A stretch of 64,000 nt of DNA. Origin: Rhodocytophaga aerolata. GTDB taxonomy: Bacteria; Bacteroidota; Bacteroidia; Cytophagales; 172606-1. This document shows, piece by piece, positions 9,241 through 22,914 of this stretch (positions within the stretch are counted from its first letter, which is position 1; each line of letters begins with the position of its first letter). A program made the position numbers and the translations under genes. The notes under the pieces are model-generated. The model had not been told where the DNA came from. It saw only the letters and a list, made by a program, of their open reading frames with translations, and ran no database searches. Location: assembly GCF_030503435.1 (NCBI RefSeq), contig NZ_JAUKPO010000021.1, positions 62,001 through 126,000 on the forward strand, in the 5' to 3' direction.

Positions 9241-9343
9241 GTAGCAACTAATGAACATGACTATACGGCGGCGAGGCTCGAAGCATCAGCCTTTAGCATT
9301 GGTGGCCCGCTGACCGGAATAGTTAGTGTGCTGGTTGCACAAC
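9241..9343 (+). repeat. imperfect ~100-bp repeat, copy B
   Basis: Homologous to 6489-6590, sharing the ATTGGTGGCCCGCTG block, the GTGCTGGTTGCACAAC end and the spacing between them. Similarity continues for about 50 bases past the end (CTACTAATACTAAAAAGTTG compared with the left end of the insertion sequence), so this may also be the remnant of a related insertion-sequence end. The two readings, cassette recombination site and solo IS end, are not separable from one window. Confidence 0.4.
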
Positions 9344-9556
9344 ACTACTAATACTAAAAAGTTGCTAATGGTAAATACACAAGAGATTAAAAGGATAGGA
9401 ACTTCAGATAAATAAGTTGTGTCGATAATGCTTTTGAAGAAGAAATGACCGTTTTTAAAAGTTAATAGCCAAACGGGCAAAAACACCCCTTTTCGATTAA
9501 AAAAAACATCCTCCAAAAAGCTCAGTTTATTGGATACAGCAAAATTTAGAAAACAG

Positions 9557-9589
9557 AAAACCGCCAAATTTGCGAAATTAAGCGGTTTT
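9557..9589 (-). terminator. rho-independent terminator, minus strand
   Basis: Arms AAAACCGC (9557-9564) and GCGGTTTT (9582-9589) are perfectly complementary and run into T-rich sequence when read on the minus strand. It lies directly behind the tRNA-Arg-like segment, in the place expected for the end of a minus-strand RNA. The same hairpin is kept in the second repeat copy. Confidence 0.7.
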
Positions 9590-9594
9590 GAGAG

Positions 9595-9642
9595 TGATTC
9601 CGTTTGGATTCGAACCAAAGACCTACTGCTTAGAAGGCAGTC
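9595..9642 (-). pseudogene. tRNA-Arg(TCT) 3'-half remnant, copy 1
   Basis: Read on the minus strand, this has an anticodon arm (ACTGC, loop CTTCTAA with anticodon TCT, GCAGT), a five-base variable loop, a T arm (TTTGG, TTCGAAT, CCAAA) and the acceptor 3' strand CGGAATC with discriminator A. The expected 5' acceptor strand GATTCCG and a normal D arm are absent upstream, so it cannot fold as a complete tRNA. Such 3' halves are classic leftovers of site-specific integration at a tRNA gene, or parts of a degenerate tRNA copy. Confidence 0.7.
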
Positions 9643-10112
9643 GACAGTACACTGTCAGTCAATGAGTTATATACCACAGGTCTGAAATAGGTCCGAAAAA
9701 ATAATTTTTAAAACACTCTTTTTATTCCGTTTCGCTAGGAAAATAATTCACTTATGCTAAGCTCAGGATGCATTTTGCACAAGTAGTGCCTGTTGAAAAT
9801 TAGCTCCCTCTCCCCTGCTGATTTTTGCTTTCACTTGTCCAATTCTATCTGACTACGTACACCAGGCGAAAGAAGCGTTTTGCACGAGCAATGCCCCTTG
9901 AAAGTTATTCCCTTCCCTTCTATTTTTTTCCATTAATTAAAAGTAGCAAGTTCCAATGTACCAGAAAGGTTTAGCTCTAAATCCTACTTGTGAATGAGTG
10001 ACTGCCTTTTATGTAACTCAACCATTTTTTATGAATATGCACTCTCTACAAAACAAACAATATTGGCAGGTGTTACACAAAGTGTTTAAAAATCAAAGTT
10101 TATTTAGCTCAT

Positions 10113-10472
10113 CTATAATTGGTATATCTTTATTATAAATTCCCCTTAGGTTAATCAAATGCTTTAAATGGCTCAGAAAGTGAAGTGTAATTTTATAACT
10201 TGTCTGAAAAGAAAAAGCTTAACACTTTTATAGTGCAACTGTAGAAGATATATCATGGGCCTGACACAGTTACCAAGTTTGGAGGAAATATTGTAAATCT
10301 ATCTACCTTCTGTTTGGATGCATAAAGCTGATATAATTTGTACCCCTTAGTTGCTAGAGACATATCGATTTCCGAATAATTTTACAATCAGCAGTTTAAT
10401 CACTGTATTCAGAAAATAATTAGTGATATTTCGCTTAATTATTGATACTACCATTTAATTTTCTTATAAAAT
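10113..10472. other. leader region of the GAF/sigma-54 activator gene
   Basis: AT-rich 360-base region between the long repeat and the start of the next gene. No open frame, no clear -24/-12 sigma-54 element (GG and GC ten bases apart in a TGGCAC/TTGC context) and no palindrome stood out. Confidence 0.35.
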
Positions 10473-13400
10473 ATGGCTACTAAGAGTCAGCCTAAATCAA
10501 AAAATGCCTTTGAGAAAAAAGAAAAGGAGCAGGATACTTTATTACTGCTAAGTGCTGAAATCGCACAGGTAAGGCATAAAAATGATTTGTTAGGTATAGT
10601 ACAGAACAAATTAAAAGAGTTTTTTACGTTTGATGATATTGTTATTGTTCTTTTCCATGAGACGAAAATGACCTTCACCATTTTATTATCAGTAGTTGGT
10701 GAGGGAAGAGGCAAGCATAAATTATTTGATGAAATTCTTACGATTGAATACCCTGTAGAAGATGGTATACATGATGCTGCTTTAAAGTCGGAACATGCTG
10801 TTGTTCTGCATATTGATGAACTGATGAAAAATCCGGATAAGCATCTTGGAATTCAATTTATTTATGATACTGGTATTAAAGAAATCGCCGCAATAAAATT
10901 ACGCTACAAGAATAATGTGATCGGTTTTCTGACATTGCTTTCAGAGCAAATGAAAGCATTTGAAAAGGCTAATCTAAATTTTCTCCAACCTGTATCTAAT
11001 CTTTTATCCATTGCCGTAGCGAATATCTTAGCCAACGAGGCAATTGAGCAGCGGGAAAAAGAAAAAGAAATATTATTTTCTATGGGCCAGGCTTTGGCAA
11101 ATGTACGTGGAAGAGAAGATTTGCTGGAGACGATTAATACAAAATTTAGAGAGTTATTTTATTTTAGTCATGCAGGCGCTGGGTTAATTAACGAAGACAA
11201 ACAAACATATAGTGCTTTTTTAAGTGACCCTGCATCAATCATTATCACCCATGATGAATATGACAATCTAGTAACAGACCGGCATCTAATAGCTGACGGC
11301 ATTTTTGATGTAGTTCTTCTTAGAGAACAGCCACTAGTAGTAAATATAGATCAAGTCGTTGCATCAGGCAATGCACCGCTTTATATAAAAATCACTCACA
11401 CTGCAGGATTTAAGGAAGCTGCTTTTATAAGACTCCGCCATAGAGAAGAAAATATGGGTATGATGGTGTTTTATGCTGATAAAACACATTGCTTTAGTCC
11501 CTATACATTGCGTATTATTCAAAGTTTGTCCAACCAAGTATCAACGGCTATAGCCAATATCCTAGCAAATGAAGCGATACAAAAAAGGGAATTGGAAAGA
11601 GAAATTTTGCTAGAGCTCAGTGATCAAATGGTGAGTGTGAGGGATAAAAAGGATTTATTAGTAGGTGTAATTAGTAGTAAGCTCAAAAAGCTGCTTTACT
11701 TCACTCACTGCGCTATTTGTGTCATAAATAAGAACAGTAATACCTTTGACGTGTTTTTGCTAGATACAGGCTCGGCAAGCAAAAATCATCCTAAGTATCA
11801 GGATTTGGTAGCTAAGCCACAACCGGTACAGGATGGCGTGTTTAATATAATCCTTCAATCAAAGTACCCATTAGTTTATGACCTAGATACACTAATAGAA
11901 GGAAAGAATGCACCGTTTTATGTGCAGATCAATCATGAGAGTGGAATCAGAGAAATGGCTACTGTTCCCCTATATGAAAAGCAGATAGCTATAGGCATAT
12001 TGTTCGTGTTTTCCAACCGAAAAAAGAGTTTTACTCCTAAAGCGTTGGATTTAATACAAGGTATATCACTGCAACTTTCTACAGCGGTAGCCAATATTAT
12101 TGCTAACGAAGAAATCAAACGGCGAGAAGAAGAAAAGTCGATACTATTATCTCTTAGTAATGATATGTCGCTTGTGCGCAATAAAGAAGATCTTGCAAGG
12201 ATCATCAATCAAAAATTAAAGAAGCTGTTCTTTATAAAAGATTTTACCATTGTAGCCATTCATGGGCATGAAATGACCTACGGCCCTTACTTATTTGATC
12301 AGGAAGATACACCTTACAAAAAAAAATATGACTATCTGCATACATTGTATACAAATTTTGAATTTGAAAAAGGACTCTACGATGTAGTCCTCAAGTCTGA
12401 CAGACCTGTGGTTTTTGATATAGAAGAAATGGTATCCAGAAAGGATGTGCCCGGACATGCCATTTTTTTTCATTCCATTGGCATTGATTTTATAATTGGT
12501 GCGGCCCTACGTATTGGTAATGAAAATTTCGGGGTTCTCTGGATACAGCCAGAAACAGTAAGCAGTTTTAACACAGTTAATACTACTGTTTTTACAGGAG
12601 TCTGCTCACAAATATCTATTGCTCTGGCAAACATCATCGCCAATGAAGCCTTGGAAAAAAGAGACCGGGAAAAAGCAACCTTGCTTTCTCTAAGCAATGC
12701 CCTTGCTTCCATCCGGGGCAGAGAAGATTTATTGAATGTAATTAAGTATGAGTTAAAGAAATTGTTTAATTACAATGATGCATCCATAATTATTCTGGAT
12801 GAGTCAAAAACTACCTATCGTGCATTTGTGCTTGATATGGAAGAACGCAGAACGAGTCATGTCGATTGTGCGCCTAATGCAGAAGGTGTTTACCCGGTTG
12901 CAGATGGTGTGATGGATGCCATTTTGAAGGCAGAAATACCCATAGTACTAGATTATGAAACTGTAATAACTCACCCAGCCGCCCCATCGTGGGCAGTGTT
13001 TCTTTACCAGACAGGTATCCGAGAAATGGTAAGCGTTGTATTGCGGGATAGTAACGAAGTTCTGGGCGCTTTTTTCTTGCATTCAGAATCAAAGCAATAC
13101 TTTCAACCCTATCAGCTAAGTCTTATTCAAGGCATCTCCTATCAACTGTCTACTGCATTAGCAAATGTCTTAGCCAACGAGAAAATAGCTAACCAGCTTC
13201 AACAAATTAACCATTACAAGAGCCAGCTGGAAGAAGAGAATCTCTATTTACAGGCAGAAATTGGAACAGCTTATAATTATGGCGAGATCATTGGCACAAG
13301 TGATGCAATGCAGAAAGTATTTCATTTGCTGTCACAGGTAGCCTTCACCAATAGTACTGTATTGATCCTGGGAGAAACCGGCACTGGAAAAGAACTAATT

Positions 13401-14240
13401 GCCAGAGCTATCCACAATACCTCTCCGCGCAAAGATAAGTTGATGGTGAAAGTGAACTGTGCAGCATTACCAGCAAATCTGATCGAGTCAGAACTTTTTG
13501 GCCATGAACGTGGAAGCTTCACTGGTGCGACAGAACGCCGTATAGGTAAGTTTGAGCTGGCTAATCATGGCACTTTGTTCTTAGACGAAATAGGTGAAAT
13601 GCCCTTGGATCTGCAGGTAAAACTATTAAGAGCCTTACAGGAAAAAGAAATCGAACGTATTGGTGGTAAATCTACCATTAAAGTGAATGTACGCATTATT
13701 GCTGCAACCAACCGTAATTTGCAAAAAGAAGTGCAGGAAGGCAGATTCAGAAGTGATCTCTTCTATCGCCTCAATGTGTTCCCTATCACAATGCCTCCTT
13801 TACGGGACCACAAAGAAGATATTCCTTTGCTAGCTTCTTATTTTATAGACAGATTCGCAAGAAATGCAGGAAGGAAAATTACTAACATCTCTCATATGGT
13901 TTTGCAGCAGCTAACAACCTATGAGTGGCCTGGAAATGTGAGAGAACTCGAGCACCTGATAGAAAGAAGTATTTTATTAGCTAAAGGCAGTACTATTAAG
14001 GAGATACACCTGCCATTCAAGGAAAATAAAGTACATATGCTACCTTCGGAAGATGTATATTTAAAAACCTTAGAGGAAAACGAACGGGACCATATACTGG
14101 CAGTATTGAGGAATTGTCATGGAAAGGTATTTGGACCAGGTGGGGCTGCCGAAATATTAAATATTCATGTATCTACCCTCAATTCCAGAATAAAAAAATT
14201 GGGCATAAAAAAAGAACATATATTCATGCAAAAAAAATGA
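10473..14240 (+). CDS. sigma-54-dependent activator with five tandem GAF domains
   Basis: This 1255-residue cytoplasmic regulator activates RNA polymerase with sigma-54 in response to small molecules or a redox cue. Five GAF units of about 178 residues follow each other (roughly 20-192, 192-370, 371-550, 550-727, 727-906), each opened by a helix such as [11 protein letters not shown] or [13 protein letters not shown] short coiled coil leads to the AAA+ domain (about 940-1175) with Walker A GETGTGKE near 967, the sigma-54 contact loop as GSFTGA near 1014 instead of the usual GAFTGA, and Walker [13 protein letters not shown] Fis-type helix-turn-helix ends the protein ([23 protein letters not shown]). 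It has no receiver or kinase domain. Its AAA+ and Fis parts are closely related to the response regulator at 17124-18524. Confidence 0.93.
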   Translation: MATKSQPKSKNAFEKKEKEQDTLLLLSAEIAQVRHKNDLLGIVQNKLKEFFTFDDIVIVLFHETKMTFTILLSVVGEGRGKHKLFDEILTIEYPVEDGIHDAALKSEHAVVLHIDELMKNPDKHLGIQFIYDTGIKEIAAIKLRYKNNVIGFLTLLSEQMKAFEKANLNFLQPVSNLLSIAVANILANEAIEQREKEKEILFSMGQALANVRGREDLLETINTKFRELFYFSHAGAGLINEDKQTYSAFLSDPASIIITHDEYDNLVTDRHLIADGIFDVVLLREQPLVVNIDQVVASGNAPLYIKITHTAGFKEAAFIRLRHREENMGMMVFYADKTHCFSPYTLRIIQSLSNQVSTAIANILANEAIQKRELEREILLELSDQMVSVRDKKDLLVGVISSKLKKLLYFTHCAICVINKNSNTFDVFLLDTGSASKNHPKYQDLVAKPQPVQDGVFNIILQSKYPLVYDLDTLIEGKNAPFYVQINHESGIREMATVPLYEKQIAIGILFVFSNRKKSFTPKALDLIQGISLQLSTAVANIIANEEIKRREEEKSILLSLSNDMSLVRNKEDLARIINQKLKKLFFIKDFTIVAIHGHEMTYGPYLFDQEDTPYKKKYDYLHTLYTNFEFEKGLYDVVLKSDRPVVFDIEEMVSRKDVPGHAIFFHSIGIDFIIGAALRIGNENFGVLWIQPETVSSFNTVNTTVFTGVCSQISIALANIIANEALEKRDREKATLLSLSNALASIRGREDLLNVIKYELKKLFNYNDASIIILDESKTTYRAFVLDMEERRTSHVDCAPNAEGVYPVADGVMDAILKAEIPIVLDYETVITHPAAPSWAVFLYQTGIREMVSVVLRDSNEVLGAFFLHSESKQYFQPYQLSLIQGISYQLSTALANVLANEKIANQLQQINHYKSQLEEENLYLQAEIGTAYNYGEIIGTSDAMQKVFHLLSQVAFTNSTVLILGETGTGKELIARAIHNTSPRKDKLMVKVNCAALPANLIESELFGHERGSFTGATERRIGKFELANHGTLFLDEIGEMPLDLQVKLLRALQEKEIERIGGKSTIKVNVRIIAATNRNLQKEVQEGRFRSDLFYRLNVFPITMPPLRDHKEDIPLLASYFIDRFARNAGRKITNISHMVLQQLTTYEWPGNVRELEHLIERSILLAKGSTIKEIHLPFKENKVHMLPSEDVYLKTLEENERDHILAVLRNCHGKVFGPGGAAEILNIHVSTLNSRIKKLGIKKEHIFMQKK

Positions 14241-14796
14241 CTATAAGTCAATTATAGATAGTTATCTAGTACTTCCTGCCCTGCATCACCAAGATAAATC
14301 CAACAATTATTTCCTACAGTCTTCCTTCAACTCTTGCCCAATTAGCTAAATTTTTGCAAATTGTAGTAACCTACAAATACAGTTTTTGTCTCTGACAAAA
14401 ATATACAGACTTGATTAGTAACTAATAAGGTTACGATTCCTTAGAAGGAATGATGCAATATTTACTACTGGTTAGTTGGTTCATTGGTATACTTTCCTTT
14501 GCACCTGCATAGCACAGCACAAAGCCCAGTCAAATCATCCTGTTGCTGAAAGAGATGATAACAGTATTGATTTAGTTAATAATTACAAATATTATAAAAT
14601 GGATGTGCCTGTTCATAAGACTTTGCAATAAATACAAAAATCCATAGGTCTATAGATGAGATTTTAGCTTTAAAGACAGTAAACTCAATTGCTACCCAAG
14701 CAATATCATATGATAGTCGTAGAGGTTGGGGTTTATTCAAAGATAAACAGTATAGTAAGTAACCGTATGTCTATACAATAAAATGCAAAACCACTT
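14241..14796. other. intergenic region upstream of the kinase operon
   Basis: About 556 AT-rich bases. The promoter of the kinase operon should lie here. A TTGGTATACTTTCCTTTGCA stretch near 14483 superficially resembles a sigma-54 site, but its GG and GC are 13 bases apart rather than 10. No RNA or open frame is evident. Confidence 0.35.
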
Positions 14797-17127
14797 ATGA
14801 TTTTGAATACCATATTTATTCGTGTATTCTTTTCTCCAACAAATAGGAGAAAGAGAGAATACCTGATACTTATTTTCCTCCTGTTGCTGAATGCACTACC
14901 TATATCCGGACAAAACATTACCCGGAAAATGGCAACCCAGCTGTTAGGACAATTACAAGAAAGCAAAGCAGACGAAAACAGGGTTAAATTGCTGTTGGAG
15001 CTGGGTAAATTTCATGTATATAAAGCCGGAGAAGTGCGGGCAGATCTGGACAGTGGCCAAACCTACCTGCAAGAGGCCAGTCAACTAAGTGATTCACTTC
15101 AATTACACAAATGGAAAAGAGATGCCGAAAGTATGCTGGTTATTGTATATATGGAGAGAGACGATACTTTATTAGGACAAACCCGTTTTTTGCAATTGAT
15201 AAAAAATTGCCGGAAAGCAAAAGATAAAGAAACAGAAGCACTCGCCAGGTTCAGATACGGCACCTGCCTGCGGGTAACCACTCACAATATTCCGGAAGTA
15301 TTCAGCAATTATGCCCAGGCAGCAGATCTTTACCGGGAAATAAATAATGTAGAGCAGGAATTAGTAGTCCGGAAAGAAATAGCCAGCCTTCATTCCAATA
15401 TGGGTAAATTATATCTGGCGGAATCCCAGCTTGAAGAAATCCTGCTGCAGTATCAAGCCATTAAATTTCCGAAATTACATTATACCTATAATTTATTGGC
15501 CAATGTCAGCCGGCTAAAAGGGGATTATAAAAAAGCACTCTCCTATACCCTGCAATGCATCGAAAGCATGAACAAGTCACAAGATACCCTGTCAGCGGCT
15601 TCTTTCTATGGAAATCTGGCAAGGTTGTATATGGACCTGGGAAAACATGAGCAAAGCATAGCATGGTATAAGAAATCACTTCAAAAATGGCGGCAGGAAA
15701 AACTACCTAATTTTGCCTTGTACATGGCTGCCAGCTTTATTACCCTTGACCTACTGGAAAAACAACAACCACACGAAGCGCTCCAATTTATAGAAAACCT
15801 GGTAAAAGAAATTCCAACCAATACAAATATTCAGCGGGGTTGCGTAGCTCAAACTATGGCCTATTGCTATGAAGCTTTACAAGATTTTCGGTTGGCAGAA
15901 AAGTATTATCTGGAATCTGTAGCCTGGTATGCAACAGCGGGTACTGATTTTGAGATGTCGCAGAAAGTACATCAAGACATTGGGAAGTTCTACCTGGATA
16001 GGAAAGAATATAAGAAAGCAGGAGAGTATTTACGGAAAACTCTGGCGTATGCCCCACAGAAAAACTCACTGCTCACCATTAAGGATATTCATTTTATGCT
16101 TTATAAGGTAGACTCTGCATCCGGAAACTATCTCTCAGCGCTTGATCATTTCACGATACACAAAATTTTAAATGATTCTATTTTTAACAGTACAAAAAGC
16201 AAGCAGATAGAGGAACTGCAAATACAATACGAAACTGCACAAAAAGACCAGAATATTCAATTATTAACCCGCCAGGGAGAATTGCAGCAAGCCAAATTAC
16301 AACAAGCCCGGTCTGACAGAAACATGACTTTAGGTGGTATTACCCTACTACTTGTGATTATAGGTTTACTATACAATCAGTACCGGGTGAAGCAACGGAA
16401 TAATGAACAGCTTCAGCAACAACAGAACGAAATCAACCAGAAGAATCTTTATTTACAGCAGCTGGTAAGTGAAAAAGAATGGTTACTGAAAGAGGTGCAT
16501 CACCGGGTGAAGAATAACCTGCACACAGTTACCAGTTTACTGGAATCCCAATCTGCCTATTTAGAAGATAATGCCTTAGCGGCCATCCGCGACAGCCAGC
16601 ACCGGGTGTTTGCCATGTCACTCATTCATCAGAAACTCTATCAGTCCGACAACTTGACCAGTATCAATATGGCTGTGTATGTACAGGAGCTGGTTCAGTA
16701 TCTTCAGGATAGCTTTGATACCAGGCAGCAAATCCGTTTTCAGCTGCATCTGGAGCCTATGGAATTAGATGTTTCACAGGCTGTACCCATTGGCTTAATT
16801 CTAAATGAGGCGATAACCAACGCCGTGAAATATGCTTTTCCTCATGGAATTACCGGAACCATTGCTATCTCTATCACCAGATCTGCCGACGATTGGCTGA
16901 TGCTTTCGGTAGCAGATAACGGCATTGGGTTACCCCCAGATTTTTCTATAAAAACAGTAAATTCTCTGGGCATGAAATTGATGCGAGGACTGAGTGAAGA
17001 TTTAGGAGCCCGCTTCAGCATTGAGAGTAGCCAGGGCACCAAAATAACTATGAACTTCCCTATTGACAGAGTATTACAACATTTACGACTAAGCTCCTCT
17101 TCTGTTAAAATGGAATACCAACTATGA
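14797..17127 (+). CDS. TPR-containing sensor histidine kinase
   Basis: This 776-residue membrane kinase starts with a hydrophobic signal or anchor segment (about residues 22-38, ending ISGQN), continues with tetratricopeptide-type helical repeats that would face the periplasm (to about 460), a transmembrane helix ([20 protein letters not shown] near 510), a coiled coil, and a kinase core of the LytS-like HisKA_2 group. The phosphoacceptor lies in [11 protein letters not shown] near residue 566, and the ATPase domain shows [20 protein letters not shown] and the GTKITMNF end. The gene overlaps the next start by four bases (ATGA), so the response regulator that follows is its obvious partner. 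About 150 residues of its kinase core are nearly the same as in the kinase at 19054-20883. Confidence 0.92.
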   Translation: MILNTIFIRVFFSPTNRRKREYLILIFLLLLNALPISGQNITRKMATQLLGQLQESKADENRVKLLLELGKFHVYKAGEVRADLDSGQTYLQEASQLSDSLQLHKWKRDAESMLVIVYMERDDTLLGQTRFLQLIKNCRKAKDKETEALARFRYGTCLRVTTHNIPEVFSNYAQAADLYREINNVEQELVVRKEIASLHSNMGKLYLAESQLEEILLQYQAIKFPKLHYTYNLLANVSRLKGDYKKALSYTLQCIESMNKSQDTLSAASFYGNLARLYMDLGKHEQSIAWYKKSLQKWRQEKLPNFALYMAASFITLDLLEKQQPHEALQFIENLVKEIPTNTNIQRGCVAQTMAYCYEALQDFRLAEKYYLESVAWYATAGTDFEMSQKVHQDIGKFYLDRKEYKKAGEYLRKTLAYAPQKNSLLTIKDIHFMLYKVDSASGNYLSALDHFTIHKILNDSIFNSTKSKQIEELQIQYETAQKDQNIQLLTRQGELQQAKLQQARSDRNMTLGGITLLLVIIGLLYNQYRVKQRNNEQLQQQQNEINQKNLYLQQLVSEKEWLLKEVHHRVKNNLHTVTSLLESQSAYLEDNALAAIRDSQHRVFAMSLIHQKLYQSDNLTSINMAVYVQELVQYLQDSFDTRQQIRFQLHLEPMELDVSQAVPIGLILNEAITNAVKYAFPHGITGTIAISITRSADDWLMLSVADNGIGLPPDFSIKTVNSLGMKLMRGLSEDLGARFSIESSQGTKITMNFPIDRVLQHLRLSSSSVKMEYQL

Positions 17128-18524
17128 AAAATAAGATTCTGATTGTAGAAGACCAGTTTGTAGAAGCCAATAATCTGCAAATGATCCTGGAAAGAGCCGG
17201 ATATGAGGTATGCACCATTGCCCGTTCGGTGCCGACAGCGCTGGAAATCATTGAAGAAGAAAAACCAGAACTTGTATTACTAGATATTTTTCTAAAAGGT
17301 AAACTTACTGGGATTGACCTGGCCAAAATTTTACGCGAACAACAGATTGCTTTTGTTTATCTATCAGCCAATTCGAATAAAGAAATATTAGATGCAGCAA
17401 AAGCTACCAAACCTTATGGCTTTCTGGTAAAACCTTTCCGGGAAAAAGATGTGCTGGTAACCTTAGATATTGCCCGCTATTTGCACGAACACAACCTGCA
17501 ATCTGCCATCCGCAAAGAGTTCCAGCAGCCTGCATCCGTATCTTTGCAGAATGCTAATTTTAAAGGCATTATTGGAAAAAGTCAGGCTTTATCTACTGTC
17601 TTAAACCATGTACTGATTGTAGCCCCTACCGATACGTCAGTTCTGTTGCTGGGCGAAAGCGGAACAGGAAAAGAGCGCATAGCCGATGCCATTCATATGC
17701 ATTCTTTTAGAAAGTCAAAACCTCTGATCAAGGTAAATTGTGCTGCCCTGCCTGTTAACCTGGTAGAATCCGAATTATTCGGCCACGAGAAAGGTGCCTT
17801 TACCGGCGCTACCGATAGGCGGATTGGTAAGTTTGAACAAGCTGAGGGTGGTACCATTTTTCTGGATGAAATCGGAGAAATGCCTCTGGATTTGCAGGTA
17901 AAGCTGTTGAGAGTATTGCAGGAAAAGGAAATTGAACGCATTGGCGGAAGAACGGCTCTCAAAGTAGATGTACGCATTATTGCTGCTACCAATCGTAATC
18001 TGGAAAAGGAAGTAGCTGAAGGACGTTTCCGCATGGACTTGTACTACCGGCTCAATGTTTTTCCCTTGATTGTTCCTCCGCTTAGGGAACGCAAAGAAGA
18101 TATACCATTGCTGGCTCAGCATTTTGTAGAAATCTATGCCAGAAAGACAGGCAAACAGATATCAGGGCTATCAGATAAAGTGTTGGAAACATTCAAGCAG
18201 TACAACTGGCCGGGAAATATCCGGGAGTTAGAACATTTGATTGAGCGCAGTGTATTGCTCACCAGTACCAATATGATTCAGCATGTAACCATGCCTACAG
18301 ATACGCCAAAGGAAGAAGTTCTTATAAAGAACCAGCAAGCCATTAAATCGATGGAAGAAATAGAGCGGGAGCATATATTGCTGGTACTGGAAAAATGTAA
18401 GGGTAAAGTATTTGGCCCGGGAGGAGCTGCTGAATTATTAAAGGTGCCCGTTTCCACCCTGAACTCCAGAATGAAAAAGCTGGGCATTGAAAAAGAGCAT
18501 ATCTTTTCTTTGAACAAACCTTAA
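17124..18524 (+). CDS. response regulator with sigma-54 activator domain
   Basis: An NtrC-type regulator of 466 residues. The receiver domain occupies about 1-120, with acidic pair E9/D10, phosphoacceptor D54 (VLLDIF) and lysine K103 (LVKPF). The AAA+ domain (about 145-385) has Walker A GESGTGKE near 177, a canonical GAFTGA loop, Walker [12 protein letters not shown] and the R-finger region [12 protein letters not shown] Fis-type helix-turn-helix closes it ([23 protein letters not shown]). It overlaps the upstream kinase gene by four bases and is followed 23 bases later by a lipoprotein gene, placing it in a four-gene operon that contains two kinases and one regulator. Confidence 0.94.
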   Translation: MKNKILIVEDQFVEANNLQMILERAGYEVCTIARSVPTALEIIEEEKPELVLLDIFLKGKLTGIDLAKILREQQIAFVYLSANSNKEILDAAKATKPYGFLVKPFREKDVLVTLDIARYLHEHNLQSAIRKEFQQPASVSLQNANFKGIIGKSQALSTVLNHVLIVAPTDTSVLLLGESGTGKERIADAIHMHSFRKSKPLIKVNCAALPVNLVESELFGHEKGAFTGATDRRIGKFEQAEGGTIFLDEIGEMPLDLQVKLLRVLQEKEIERIGGRTALKVDVRIIAATNRNLEKEVAEGRFRMDLYYRLNVFPLIVPPLRERKEDIPLLAQHFVEIYARKTGKQISGLSDKVLETFKQYNWPGNIRELEHLIERSVLLTSTNMIQHVTMPTDTPKEEVLIKNQQAIKSMEEIEREHILLVLEKCKGKVFGPGGAAELLKVPVSTLNSRMKKLGIEKEHIFSLNKP

Positions 18525-18547
18525 ACTCTCCTATTACACTACTCAAC

Positions 18548-20883
<2,336 letters not shown>

Positions 20884-21033
20884 AAAGTAATCGTAGAATA
20901 TAATACTGTGGATATACTAGATTGAGGCTTAACCTGGAATATTGTTTAAGGAACAGTTTTTAAGGTAAATATCTATTAATTCATCTTATTCCATTCAGAC
21001 AGATAGTCTTCTTTAACTAAAGATAAAATAGTA

Positions 21034-22407
21034 TTAGAACGTAAGCTGTGCGGTGAAGGCAGTGAACAAAATATCTTTTCCAGCGCCTGCCTGAGTTAAA
21101 AACTGGCCGGTATGAAACCAGGTAAATTCAGTCCGGAAGTATAAAAAATCAGTGGGTGTATATTCCAGATCTGTGGAAAGCTGTTGACCTATAAATGTAC
21201 TGTTGATGTTTTTACCAGAATAAAGCAAAGTCATGTTTACAGCGTATAATCCATCATTGCGGCTATACCGCCAGAATACATCATAATCTATATCCCAGGA
21301 GAGTTTTTTGTGGAGTTCCAGTTTAAGATAAGGATGCAGATCAAAGAGGTTAGCCGGACCAATTAAGGCGGCCAGACCAAAATAGGCACCCTTGGGAAAC
21401 AATGGATTGAAAGTGTTTAACTTTTCATCTTCATAGGCTTTGTCTCCGCTGATCAGCTCGGTTTTAAGTCCTATCTCAGGCTTATATCTAATTTTATCGA
21501 CTTTGTAATTAGTATTCAGGGAAGCAGTCCAGGCGGAGATAGGATGACTGTTAAAGTCACCAAACTGGTAAACCCCTTCTGCATCATAGGTCCAGTTGCC
21601 ACGATTGCCCCACAGCCTCCCTCCTACTGAATGCCTTAGTTCCTGGCCTTGCCCCTCATCAAAAGTTGCTTCTTTTTTCCAGAGTCCCAGGTAGTACAGG
21701 TCTATCTGTGGTAAAAAGCCGGTATTGTTCTTAACTATATATGCACCCCAAAGCTTTGTATCTGGATTAAATCGGTCATCTAGTATACCTTTTTTTGCGG
21801 CTACATAATGGCTATAGAAAATATCCAGTTTTGCCTGTTTGTGGGTATAGATGGCTTTTAACCCATCAAAAGCCTGCCTGTTATTGGGGCCTTCCCTCAC
21901 AGAAATAAGCCGCTGAGAGCCATAGGATAATTCTTGCCTGCCCAGGCGAAATATGAGCTTATCTTTTTGAGTAGGATACAAGTTAACATCAATAAATGCC
22001 TGGTGAAGATCTAAGGGATTCTCGTCTACCGGACTGGTACTTACTTTGCCATTGGCAAGGCTGCTTTGGAGCTGAAGAAAAGTTCTGATATGTTTACCCG
22101 CATGAATATCCATATGCGCCAGATACCTTGTTAGTACATAGCCATCAGTATCAGTAGGTGATTCACCCCAGTCTTCGTTTCTCACATAGAAATACTGGTA
22201 GCGTACTTCGCCACCCAGGCTCAGGTAGGTACTTTTGCTTGTAGAGAGTGCCGTATACTTAATAGTTTCCAGCCATCTTTTACTGGTATCATCTTTAAGG
22301 AACGAGTAGTCTTCGTCGTACCTGAGCGGCTTGAAAGTTAGTGTAGTTTGTGCATAACTACCTGTAAAGTGGCTCAGCAGCACCAGCAAGATCAGAAGCT
22401 TCTTCAC
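21034..22407 (-). CDS. outer-membrane beta-barrel porin, alginate-export (AlgE) family
   Basis: The 457-residue protein has a cleavable signal peptide (LLILLVLLSHFTGSYAQ) and then the strand-rich pattern of the AlgE-type family: SLGGEVRYQYFYVRNEDWG near the start, FRLGRQELSYGSQRL, DIFYSHYVAAKKG, and a terminal strand rich in aromatic residues ending in TF, which is the signal for insertion by BAM. In Bacteroidota such porins are usually general solute channels rather than alginate exporters. The start codon is GTG at 22407, three bases after the stop of the DUF606 transporter gene, so it is at the end of a three-gene unit with the amidohydrolase. Uptake or release of the amidohydrolase substrate is a reasonable inference. 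Confidence 0.85.
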   Translation of the reverse strand: MKKLLILLVLLSHFTGSYAQTTLTFKPLRYDEDYSFLKDDTSKRWLETIKYTALSTSKSTYLSLGGEVRYQYFYVRNEDWGESPTDTDGYVLTRYLAHMDIHAGKHIRTFLQLQSSLANGKVSTSPVDENPLDLHQAFIDVNLYPTQKDKLIFRLGRQELSYGSQRLISVREGPNNRQAFDGLKAIYTHKQAKLDIFYSHYVAAKKGILDDRFNPDTKLWGAYIVKNNTGFLPQIDLYYLGLWKKEATFDEGQGQELRHSVGGRLWGNRGNWTYDAEGVYQFGDFNSHPISAWTASLNTNYKVDKIRYKPEIGLKTELISGDKAYEDEKLNTFNPLFPKGAYFGLAALIGPANLFDLHPYLKLELHKKLSWDIDYDVFWRYSRNDGLYAVNMTLLYSGKNINSTFIGQQLSTDLEYTPTDFLYFRTEFTWFHTGQFLTQAGAGKDILFTAFTAQLTF

Positions 22408-22410
22408 AGA

Positions 22411-22851
22411 TCAGAATTTTCTGATTAAAATCACGCCAGCTACAATCAATACCACTTCCAGAATGCGCCAGATGGTAATGGTATGCTGCTGCGCCACCAG
22501 AATATTAAAATGGTCCAATAGAATAGCTATCACCATTTGACCAGCCACTACCAGCCCAAAGGTCAATGCCGGACCTATACGTGGAAAGGCAAGGATAATG
22601 GCTGTTACATAAAATGCTCCCAGCACGCCTCCCATCCATACATAACCAGGAGCTTTTTTTACTCCCTCCCATACTACTTCCTGCCTGGTAAGGAGGATAT
22701 ACAGGATGACGGTTATTGCACCAATGATAAAAGAGAGCATAGAAGCATATACCGGGTTATGCAAGGATTTACCCAACCAGGAGTTAAGACCAGCTTGCAC
22801 TGGCAAAAAAGCTCCGGAAAGAAGAGTTATAATGATCCAGAAAAATTTCAT
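22411..22851 (-). CDS. DMT-type membrane protein, DUF606 (YdcZ-like)
   Basis: A 146-residue integral membrane protein with five hydrophobic helices, opening with the family pattern SGAFLPVQAGLNSWLGKSL and closing with a long helix ending in VILIRKF. DUF606 proteins are half-size relatives of drug/metabolite transporters and probably act as dimers; their substrates are largely unknown. The gene is 63 bases behind the amidohydrolase gene and three bases before the porin gene, suggesting an inner-membrane plus outer-membrane transport pair for the same compound. Confidence 0.88.
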   Translation of the reverse strand: MKFFWIIITLLSGAFLPVQAGLNSWLGKSLHNPVYASMLSFIIGAITVILYILLTRQEVVWEGVKKAPGYVWMGGVLGAFYVTAIILAFPRIGPALTFGLVVAGQMVIAILLDHFNILVAQQHTITIWRILEVVLIVAGVILIRKF

Positions 22852-22914
22852 GATGTCTTATATAATTCCAGGTACTACACTTTATAGGCCGGATGGCTAA
22901 TTAATTAAGCCTCT

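Larger units (their letters stand above)
9448..10112 (-). repeat. long non-coding repeat, copy 1, carrying a tRNA-Arg 3' half
   Basis: About 665 bases that recur at 45967-46531 in the same orientation. Shared parts in order (plus strand): an AT-rich entry, a terminator hairpin, an identical stretch of about 48 bases covering the 3' half of a tRNA-Arg, a diverged core of about 36 bases, an identical block (GGTCTGAAATAGGTCCGAAA followed by an A/T run), then a moderately conserved tail up to TTTAGCTCA. Copy 1 is longer because of an internal duplication near 9770-9931. No open reading frame is conserved, so selection, if any, acts on RNA or DNA structure. Confidence 0.75.

Noticed and set aside
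9595-9700. complete tRNA gene
   Set aside because: The 3' half is perfect, but there is no complementary 5' acceptor strand and no proper D arm, in either repeat copy.
14483-14502. sigma-54 promoter before the kinase operon
   Set aside because: GG and GC are 13 bases apart instead of 10 and the TGGCAC consensus is not met.
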